Source: an uncultured Alphaproteobacteria bacterium (GTDB lineage Bacteria > Pseudomonadota > Alphaproteobacteria > CAKMZR01). Taken from it: a stretch of 14,354 bases of DNA. Shown in pieces: positions 7,308-13,091 of the stretch (its first letter is position 1; each line of letters begins with the position of its first letter). The stretch spans positions 1 through 14,354 of the forward strand of contig CAKMZR010000025.1 of the NCBI GenBank assembly GCA_929200455.1, written 5' to 3'. Both the position numbers and the translations under genes were made by a program. The notes beneath the pieces were generated by a model that was not told the DNA's origin, did no database searches, and saw only the letters and a program-made list of their open reading frames with translations.

Positions 7308-8510
7308 TTACAAATCATTAATTGTAGGAAAATATTGCAACCATATATTTGTGCGCATCTTATCACGCTCTTCATAAACTTGAATTGCATGCTTTAAATT
7401 ATTGGGTAAAAGAGTTTCGTTATTTTTACTTATTTCCAGCATTTGCATTGTATACCAAGCTGTTACACCTCCTTCCAGATTTTGCGAAAATCGAGGGAAA
7501 TTTGGTTCTGGCATTTGACCTTTTTTCCATAAATGAGGAAGCGATGGTTGAAGAATGAGAGCACGTGCCAAACCAACACAGTCAACTGCCCCATCAGCAA
7601 TTGCTTTTTCTGCTTGCTGTAGAGTCTTGAACCCTCCGGTCAACATCAAAGGTTTAGTCGTTACCGTACGCGCACGTTTTGCAAATTCCAAAAAATAAGG
7701 TCCGGTACCTGTTTTGTCGGATGCCGCTTTCGCCCCGGGGAAATAGGTTCCTCCACTTATATCAATTAAATCAACTGAGGAATTTTCGAGCTCACCCACA
7801 ACTTTGATAGCATCCTTTTCCCCAAAACCGCCTTCAAGCTGATCAGAAGAGTTGAGTTTTAAGGCAACGGGAAAGGAATGTCCGACTGCTGCACGCACGG
7901 CTTCGATAATCTCGAGTAACAAGCGTATTCGATTGTTAATTTTACCCCCATACTCATCGTTTCGTTTATTGAATAATGGTGATAAAAACTGGCTGAGTAA
8001 AAAGCCATGAGCTGCGTGGATTTGCACACCGTTAAAACCTGCCTTCATTGCTAAAAATGCGGTTCTAGCAAATTGCGGCGGCAATTCATGGATATCATTT
8101 TTGGATAAAGCTGCGCAACGCAATCCTGGGAAATCAAGAGAGCTTGGTCCTTTGGGAGAACTTGTTGGCCCGTATGCAAGTGCTCCGGCGTGTCCCAGTT
8201 GCAACCAAATATGTGCCTTGTTTTCTTTGCCTTTTTCGGCCAATTCGCAAAACCGTTTAATGTCTGTGTTCTCGTTTAACACGAGATTGCCAGGTTTCTC
8301 AGCAAAACCAGAAGAGCATTGCACTTCACCGATTATTGAAACGGCTAGACCGCCCTTAGCCCATCGTTGATACAGTTTCATTTGCTCTATTGTTGGGTGA
8401 CCAGTGCCATCTCCCAATGAGTCAGACATTGCGGATTTTATGATCCGGTTTTTGAGAACTATTCCACAAGGTAAAGTTAACGGCTCAAATAAATTTCTTT
8501 CTTGTTTCAT
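7308..8510 (-). CDS. NADH:flavin oxidoreductase, Old Yellow Enzyme family
   Basis: FMN-dependent TIM-barrel ene-reductase type enzyme, predicted cytoplasmic, 400 residues. Visible blocks: LFEPLTLPCGIVLKNRIIKS at 7-26 (barrel start), WLQLGHAGA at 102-110, QIHAAHGFLLSQFLSP at 163-178 with the substrate-binding pair H165/H168, NKRNDEYGGKINNRIRLLLE at 181-200, and VGLARALILQPSLP toward the end of the barrel. The barrel ends near 340; the last 60 residues are an extension I do not recognise. It lacks the FeS and FAD domains of 2,4-dienoyl-CoA reductases. Substrate unknown. The ATG at 8510 is preceded by GAGGG at a short spacing. AT-richer than the methyltransferase next door and bracketed by repeat copies 1 and 2, so it forms a module of its own. 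Confidence 0.9.
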   Translation of the reverse strand: MKQERNLFEPLTLPCGIVLKNRIIKSAMSDSLGDGTGHPTIEQMKLYQRWAKGGLAVSIIGEVQCSSGFAEKPGNLVLNENTDIKRFCELAEKGKENKAHIWLQLGHAGALAYGPTSSPKGPSSLDFPGLRCAALSKNDIHELPPQFARTAFLAMKAGFNGVQIHAAHGFLLSQFLSPLFNKRNDEYGGKINNRIRLLLEIIEAVRAAVGHSFPVALKLNSSDQLEGGFGEKDAIKVVGELENSSVDLIDISGGTYFPGAKAASDKTGTGPYFLEFAKRARTVTTKPLMLTGGFKTLQQAEKAIADGAVDCVGLARALILQPSLPHLWKKGQMPEPNFPRFSQNLEGGVTAWYTMQMLEISKNNETLLPNNLKHAIQVYEERDKMRTNIWLQYFPTINDL

Positions 8511-8551
8511 ATACCCTCGGAAGGTTAAAAAATTCGTATTTTCTTTATCCT

Positions 8552-8580
8552 AATGTAAAGCACGTCACTAATAATTTCAA
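8552..8580 (-). promoter_or_regulatory. Likely promoter of the oxidoreductase gene
   Basis: On the minus strand TTGAAA (8580-8575) and TACATT (8557-8552) are 17 bases apart, matching the -35 consensus at 5 and the -10 at 4 of 6 positions. Transcription would start near 8545, giving a leader of about 35 bases before the ATG at 8510. Confidence 0.42.
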
Positions 8581-8666
8581 TTCATTCAGTTTATGAGTTT
8601 TTGATCTCGCCCCAGTGAAATTTCGCTGAATTTCCCCAAATTTTTTCAAAAAAATGTCACCGTCCC

Positions 8667-8689
8667 AAAGCCCCGCATGTCGGGTTTTT
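8667..8689 (+). terminator. Weak intrinsic-terminator-like hairpin
   Basis: CCCG (8672-8675) and CGGG (8681-8684) enclose a 5-base loop; AAAG precedes the stem and five T follow (8685-8689). It lies between the divergent oxidoreductase and the repeat that precedes the methyltransferase, where no + strand gene ends, so it may be the remnant 3' end of a lost gene. The segment GGGTTT (8682-8687) can also pair with AAACCC further along (about 8727-8732). Confidence 0.4.
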
Positions 8690-8737
8690 CGTCACTATGG
8701 TTGAAGCTATGCCAAGAGCAGAAACCAAACCCGCACA

Positions 8738-8855
8738 AGGTGTTGCAACATAAAACTTGCTTTTCGTTGTTTTCGGGGTGATTATTTGTTGCACCACAAT
8801 GGTAAATGAGAGTGTAAGTGCAAGTGAGAGTGATAGTATTTTTGCGTATTTTGGG
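8738..8855 (+). repeat. Direct repeat, copy 2 (extended form)
   Basis: The core (8740-8790) is followed by a tail shared with copy 3: GC, then ACAATGGTAA, GTGAGAGTGATAGTATTT and TTGCGTATTTTGGGA. Relative to copy 3 it carries 18 extra bases inside the tail (around 8805-8822), which look like a partial tandem duplication of the AGTGAGAGTG unit. It ends 29 bases before the methyltransferase start, same orientation. The start holds the 10-bp palindrome TGTTGCAACA (8741-8750), and TGTTGCA recurs at 8787-8793, so the core is bounded by 7-bp complementary ends. Confidence 0.93.
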
Positions 8856-8884
8856 AGCGGTCCTTGTGTACATGAAGGTCATGA

Positions 8885-9652
8885 ATGATGGTTAACGACT
8901 ACTGGAAGTCCGAAGATTATGCCTTGCATGCACGTTATGTCTCGCAGCTCAGCGAAGAGGTCATGCGGGATTTGGCGCCTCAGCGGGGCGAGCAGATCTT
9001 GGATCTCGGTTGCGGTGACGGCGTGTTGGCCGAGGTTTTGATGGGGTTGGGGTGCGATGTGGTCGGTATCGACAGCAGTGCCAGCCTGGTAGAGGCTGCT
9101 AGGGGGCGGGGAGTCGAAGTGCGTCTGGGCGATGCTCAGGCGATCGAGGACGATGCAGCCTTCGACGCAATTTTTTCCAACGCTGCGTTGCACTGGATGC
9201 TGGAGCAGACCGCACTTAGCCAGCGGGTGTTTCGTGCGCTGAAACCCGGTGGGCGGTTCGTCGCCGAGATGGGCGGCACGGGAAACATCGCGCAGATCCG
9301 GGCTGCGATGACCGGGGCTCTGGCCGAGATCGGCATCGCTTTCGCCGATCGCAATCCGTGGACCTTTCCGACTCCCGAAGAACACCGCGCGCTTTTGGAA
9401 AAGATCGGGTTTCGGGTGACAAAATGCGCACTGCGTGACCGGCCGACCCTGCTGCCCACCGATGTGCACGGCTGGTTCGCCACATTCAGCCAAGGGATTT
9501 TGAGCGATCTCGACCTCGATCGTCGCGAGGCGGTGATCGATCGGATGGTTGAGTTGTGCCGTCCTGAGCTTTGCGATGCTGCTGGCAAATGGACAGTGGA
9601 TTACGTGCGGTTGAATTTCGTGGCCGAGAAACCGGCCTTGAGCGAGATATAG
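8885..9652 (+). CDS. Class I SAM-dependent methyltransferase (trans-aconitate methyltransferase-like)
   Basis: Rossmann-fold methyltransferase of 255 residues. Motif I ILDLGCGDG (38-46) binds S-adenosylmethionine, VVGID (59-63) is the acidic-loop strand, the segment VRLGDAQAIE is motif II-like, FDAIFSNAALHW is motif III-like, and LKPGGRFVAEMGG is the post-III strand. The arrangement resembles trans-aconitate 2-methyltransferase relatives, but the substrate is unknown. The start at 8885 follows AAGG with a 6-base gap; ATG 8888 is equally possible. The gene is clearly more GC-rich than its neighbours (37 of 60 bases G or C in the line from 9001, against 28 of 60 in kbl from 10141), which suggests another donor. 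It is preceded by repeat copy 2 and followed by a broken reading frame. Confidence 0.88.
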   Translation: MMVNDYWKSEDYALHARYVSQLSEEVMRDLAPQRGEQILDLGCGDGVLAEVLMGLGCDVVGIDSSASLVEAARGRGVEVRLGDAQAIEDDAAFDAIFSNAALHWMLEQTALSQRVFRALKPGGRFVAEMGGTGNIAQIRAAMTGALAEIGIAFADRNPWTFPTPEEHRALLEKIGFRVTKCALRDRPTLLPTDVHGWFATFSQGILSDLDLDRREAVIDRMVELCRPELCDAAGKWTVDYVRLNFVAEKPALSEI

Positions 9653-9657
9653 TGACC

Positions 9658-9798
9658 ATGAAGACGCAGATCAAAGAGCCGCTCGCAGAGGTTGACTTCC
9701 TCGCTCCCGCCTTCCAAGACGCTCCTGAGTCTTGTGATTTGTTTTGCATTGCTGTACATTTTCTTAGAAATTTTCCGAAATATAGGAATATGCAATGA
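9658..9798 (+). pseudogene. Probable 5' stub of a truncated gene after the methyltransferase
   Basis: An ATG five bases after the methyltransferase stop opens a 46-codon frame beginning MKTQIKEPLAEVDFLAPAFQ. The first 24 or so codons share the GC-rich style of the methyltransferase. From about 9730 the DNA turns AT-rich and contains the presumed kbl promoter and ribosome binding site; the frame then stops at 9798, four bases inside kbl. The simplest reading is a second gene of the methyltransferase operon cut off when DNA carrying kbl-tdh was joined. A genuine short protein cannot be excluded. No family recognised. Confidence 0.45.
9732..9760 (+). promoter_or_regulatory. Possible kbl-tdh promoter
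   Basis: TTGTGA (9732-9737) and TACATT (9755-9760) are exactly 17 bases apart, each matching the sigma70 consensus at 4 of 6 positions. It lies in the AT-rich stretch just before kbl. AGGA with a 7-base gap then serves the ATG at 9795. Confidence 0.4.
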
Positions 9799-10991
9799 CT
9801 TTAGTCGATACAGCGAATAGCATTCTGGATGACATCAAGTTGGCGGGTACTTGGAAAGGCGAACGCCCAATTTCATCTTCGCAGAGTAACATGGTTCGAG
9901 CAACGCTCGAAAACGGACAAAGCCGGGAAGTGGTAAATTTTTGCGCCAACAATTATCTGGGTCTTGCCAACAATCGCGAACTTATTGAGGCGGCAAAATT
10001 TGCGTTGGACAGCCATGGCTTTGGTATGGCTTCGGTACGTTTCATTTGCGGCACTCAGGATTTGCACAAAGATCTTGAGAGACGCACGGCACAGTTTCTC
10101 GGCATGGAAGATTGTATTGTTTTTCCGTCCTGCTTTGATGCTAACGGCGGTATTTTTGAGCCATTGTTGACGGCTGATGACGCCATTATCTCAGATTCTC
10201 TTAATCACGCTTCGATCATTGATGGCGTGCGGCTTTGTAAAGCAGAACGCCATCGTTATGCGAACAATGACATGGCGGAACTGGAAGAAAAGCTGATCGC
10301 CACTCAGCACTGTAATAACCGTCTGATTGTTACCGATGGTGTTTTCTCAATGGACGGTATCATTGCCGACTTGCCCACCATATGTTCTCTGGCTGAGAGC
10401 TATGATGCAATGATCATGGTGGATGATTGTCATGCCACTGGATTCCTTGGAAGTCGGGGAGCCGGCACGCCAGAATTTCTTGGGGTCGAAGGCCGGGTTC
10501 ATATCCTGACAGGAACCTATGGCAAGGCACTTGGTGGAGCGTCAGGCGGTTATGTGGCTGGGCCTGAGGCTATTATTGAAGTGCTACGCCAACGTGCACG
10601 CCCTTATCTGTTTTCAAACGCTGTTGCACCATCCATTTGTGCAGCCGCAATCAAGGCCATTGAAATTGCGGAAGGAGCAAATGAAGCGCGCGAAACGCTG
10701 GAGGCAAATGCCACACGTTTTCGCAAGGGTATGGAGAAGGCCGGATTTAGGTTGGTCGATGGCAATCACCCGATTATTCCGGTCATGATTGGAGATGCTG
10801 ATCTTGCGGGTAAGGTTGCGGAAGGTCTGTTCCACAAAGGTATTTATGTCGTCGCCTTTTCATACCCGGTGGTGCCGGAGGGAAAAGCACGCATCCGCAT
10901 TCAGATGTCGGCGATCCATACATTCGAGCAAATTGATGCCTGTATTGCGGCCTTCACCGAAGTGGGTCGTGAATCTGGGCTTGTGAGTTAA
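9795..10991 (+). CDS. kbl: Glycine C-acetyltransferase (2-amino-3-ketobutyrate CoA ligase)
   Basis: PLP enzyme that splits 2-amino-3-ketobutyrate with CoA into glycine and acetyl-CoA, the second step of threonine degradation. At 398 residues it equals the E. coli enzyme in length. FCANNYLGLANN (49-60) is the N-terminal substrate-site block, HGFGMASVRFICGTQ (74-88) and the aspartate-containing VDDCHATGFLG (209-219) follow, and ILTGTYGKALGGASGGY places the PLP Schiff-base lysine at K244, as in E. coli. A good ribosome binding site (AGGA) precedes the ATG. It is followed 11 bases later by tdh, which makes its substrate. G and C are balanced on the + strand, unlike the core genes, which supports acquisition. 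Confidence 0.97.
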   Translation: MTLVDTANSILDDIKLAGTWKGERPISSSQSNMVRATLENGQSREVVNFCANNYLGLANNRELIEAAKFALDSHGFGMASVRFICGTQDLHKDLERRTAQFLGMEDCIVFPSCFDANGGIFEPLLTADDAIISDSLNHASIIDGVRLCKAERHRYANNDMAELEEKLIATQHCNNRLIVTDGVFSMDGIIADLPTICSLAESYDAMIMVDDCHATGFLGSRGAGTPEFLGVEGRVHILTGTYGKALGGASGGYVAGPEAIIEVLRQRARPYLFSNAVAPSICAAAIKAIEIAEGANEARETLEANATRFRKGMEKAGFRLVDGNHPIIPVMIGDADLAGKVAEGLFHKGIYVVAFSYPVVPEGKARIRIQMSAIHTFEQIDACIAAFTEVGRESGLVS

Positions 10992-11002
10992 AGGGTAACG
11001 AG

Positions 11003-12028
11003 ATGCGAGCGTTGATGAAAGCAAAAGCGGAACCGGGTTTGACCCTTACCGATGTTGAAGTTCCGGAGCCTGAGTCCAATGAAGTACGAATAAGAGTAAA
11101 ACAAGTTGGTATTTGTGGAACTGATTTACACATTTACAATTGGGACAAATGGGCTTCCTCGACTATTCCGGTGCCGATGGTGGTTGGTCATGAGTTTGTC
11201 GGTTATATTGATGCGTTGGGTAAGGATGTTAAGGGTCTGAAGTCCGGTCAGCGGGTTTCGGGTGAAGGGCATATTATTTGTGGCACCTGCCGCAACTGTC
11301 GGGCGGGGCGTGAACATTTCTGCCGCGAAACCATGGGCGTTGGTGTTAACCGACCTGGAGCCTTTGCCGAATATCTGGTTATTCCGCAGCACAATGTCTA
11401 CCCGATACCCGACGATGTATCGGACGACTTTGCGGCTCTTCTCGATCCCTATGGCAATGCGGTTCATACGGCACTTGGATTTGACCTTGTTGGCGAGGAT
11501 GTCCTGATCACGGGTGCAGGTCCGATTGGGTTGATGGCAGCAGCGATCTGCCGTCATGCGGGTGCTCGACATATTGTCGTTAGCGATGTGAATATAAATC
11601 GCCTTGTGCTTGCTGAACGAATGGGAGCTTCCGCTGGTTTTTTGGCTGGGCGGGATAATAGCGACAATGTAATGAAAAGACTCGGCATGACTGAGGGATT
11701 TGACATTGGTCTTGAAATGTCAGGGGCAGGAGCGGCTCTCGACGATATGATCAACGCGATGAACAATGGCGGTCAGATAGGGTTGCTTGGTCTGTTCAAA
11801 GATAAGATTTCTGTTGATTTTAACAAGGCGATTTTCAAAGGTTTGCGATTCAAAGGTATTTATGGTCGCGAGATGTTTGATACATGGCACAAGGGTCTTT
11901 CCATGTTGCAAAGCGGGTTGGATATTTCCCCGGTTATCACGCACAAGCTGCCGTTTGAAAATTTTGAAGAGGGTTTCACGGCATTAAACAGCGGACAGGC
12001 ACTAAAGGTTCTGTTGCAGTTTGATTAG
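11003..12028 (+). CDS. tdh: L-threonine 3-dehydrogenase
   Basis: Zinc-dependent medium-chain dehydrogenase that oxidises L-threonine to 2-amino-3-ketobutyrate with NAD+. Its 341 residues equal the E. coli protein. The catalytic zinc ligands are C38 (VGICGTD), H63 and E64 (GHEF); the structural zinc cysteines are C93, C96, C99 and C107; the nucleotide-binding GAGPIGLMAA lies near 170-180. It is preceded by AAGGG and ends 34 bases before repeat copy 3. It forms an operon with kbl, so the unstable intermediate can pass directly between the enzymes. Confidence 0.97.
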   Translation: MRALMKAKAEPGLTLTDVEVPEPESNEVRIRVKQVGICGTDLHIYNWDKWASSTIPVPMVVGHEFVGYIDALGKDVKGLKSGQRVSGEGHIICGTCRNCRAGREHFCRETMGVGVNRPGAFAEYLVIPQHNVYPIPDDVSDDFAALLDPYGNAVHTALGFDLVGEDVLITGAGPIGLMAAAICRHAGARHIVVSDVNINRLVLAERMGASAGFLAGRDNSDNVMKRLGMTEGFDIGLEMSGAGAALDDMINAMNNGGQIGLLGLFKDKISVDFNKAIFKGLRFKGIYGREMFDTWHKGLSMLQSGLDISPVITHKLPFENFEEGFTALNSGQALKVLLQFD

Positions 12029-12061
12029 TGAATCCAAAATACGATCAATCAAACGAGAACG

Positions 12062-12161
12062 AGGTGTTGCAACATAAAACTTGCTTTTCGTTGTTTTCGG
12101 GGCGATTATTTGTTGCGGCACAATGGTAAGTGAGAGTGATAGTATTTTTGCGTATTTTGGG
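12062..12161 (+). repeat. Direct repeat, copy 3 (extended form) at the accessory/core border
   Basis: The core (12064-12114) differs from copy 2 at a single base, and the tail runs to 12161 (TTGCGTATTTTGGGA), without the 18 extra bases of copy 2. It starts with the same palindrome TGTTGCAACA (12065-12074). The BKACE gene starts 12 bases after it, behind AAGGA (12163-12167) with a 6-base gap. Because this copy adjoins core-like DNA, it may be the ancestral one and form the normal leader of the carnitine operon. Confidence 0.93.
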
Positions 12162-12173
12162 AAAGGATGAGAG

Positions 12174-13091
12174 ATGAATCTGTCGATGAATCGGGAAGTT
12201 TTTGTGACCTGTGCTGTGACGGGTTCAGGAAGCACGCAAGACAAGTCGCGTTATGTTCCGCGAAGTCCGGCGGAGATAGCCTTTTCAGCGATAGAGGCGG
12301 CGAAGGCGGGAGCGTCGATAGTGCATTGTCATGTTCGAGATCCGGTGACGGGTTCTCCGAGCAGGAGGCGAGAGTATTACCGTGAAGTGACGGATCGCAT
12401 TCGTGATTCTGAGGTGGATGTAATTTTGAATTTGACGGCGGGTATGGGAGGAGATGTTGTGTTTGGTTCGACGGAATCGCCACTTCCTCTTGATGAGGGT
12501 TCGACGGACATGGTGGGAGCGAGTGAGCGTATAGCACATATTGCGGAGTGTCGTCCTGAGATATGTACGCTTGACTGCGGTACGATGAATTTTGCTGAAG
12601 CGGATATGATTATGACGAACACGCCTGGTATGTTGAGGACGATGGGTCGTATGATGAATGATTTGGGTGTGAGGGTAGAGATTGAAGTTTTTGACACAGG
12701 TCATCTTTGGTTTGCGAGGGAGTTGGAGAAGGAGGGTATAGTGTCTTCGCCTGTGTTGGTTCAGCTTTGCATGGGTATCCCTTGGGGAGCGCCTAATGAT
12801 TTGCGGACTTTTATGGCGATGGTGGGAGGCATTCCGCCTGAGTGGCATTGGTCTTCATTTTCTTTGGGACGAGATCAGATGCCTTATGTGGCGGCGTCGG
12901 TTTTGGCGGGAGGTCATGTGCGTGTGGGCTTGGAAGATAATTTATTTTTGGAGCAAGGTGTTTTGGCGACGAATGCGCAGCTTGTAGAGAGGGCGGTGGG
13001 AGTGATTGAAGGCATGGGAGCGAGGGTGATGGGCGTGGGAGAGGTTCGGGAGAAGCTTGCTCTTACGAAGAGACCGCCGGTATCGGGATGA
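12174..13091 (+). CDS. BKACE-family 3-dehydrocarnitine cleavage enzyme (DUF849)
   Basis: Beta-keto acid cleavage enzyme of 305 residues. The family uses zinc and acetyl-CoA to cleave a beta-keto acid; the carnitine type gives betainyl-CoA and acetoacetate from 3-dehydrocarnitine. VFVTCAVTGSG (9-19) is the first strand, HCHVRD gives zinc ligands H51 and H53, LNLTAGMGGD and LDCGTMNF follow, then CMGIPWGAPND, and VGLEDNLF holds the conserved E254 near the C-terminus. The overall sequence pattern fits carnitine-pathway members (CdhC of Pseudomonas), and the downstream gene, overlapping by ATGA, is a carnitine dehydrogenase, which fixes the substrate fairly well. G/T-rich like the core. Repeat copy 3 forms its leader. 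Confidence 0.9.
   Translation: MNLSMNREVFVTCAVTGSGSTQDKSRYVPRSPAEIAFSAIEAAKAGASIVHCHVRDPVTGSPSRRREYYREVTDRIRDSEVDVILNLTAGMGGDVVFGSTESPLPLDEGSTDMVGASERIAHIAECRPEICTLDCGTMNFAEADMIMTNTPGMLRTMGRMMNDLGVRVEIEVFDTGHLWFARELEKEGIVSSPVLVQLCMGIPWGAPNDLRTFMAMVGGIPPEWHWSSFSLGRDQMPYVAASVLAGGHVRVGLEDNLFLEQGVLATNAQLVERAVGVIEGMGARVMGVGEVREKLALTKRPPVSG

Noticed and set aside
8646..8882. 78-codon minus-strand frame over repeat copy 2
   Set aside because: It runs through the repeat and a hairpin, has no homology I recognise, and no ribosome binding site.
7192..12114. Conserved peptide read from the minus strand of all three repeats (HPENNEKQVLCCNT-like)
   Set aside because: The frame is open in each copy, but the surrounding frames differ and lack start signals; conservation is explained by DNA repetition. 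In copy 1 the adjoining DAHAIGRGMGFAYLAG looks faintly protein-like but leads nowhere.
7192..12161. CRISPR array
   Set aside because: Only three copies, spaced by 1.5 and 3.3 kb with genes between them, and no cas genes.
5680..12173. attL/attR pair based on the tRNA-Ser 3' end
   Set aside because: I compared the tRNA end with the region near 12030-12170 and found only short chance matches; GAATCCCG near 5862 is too short.
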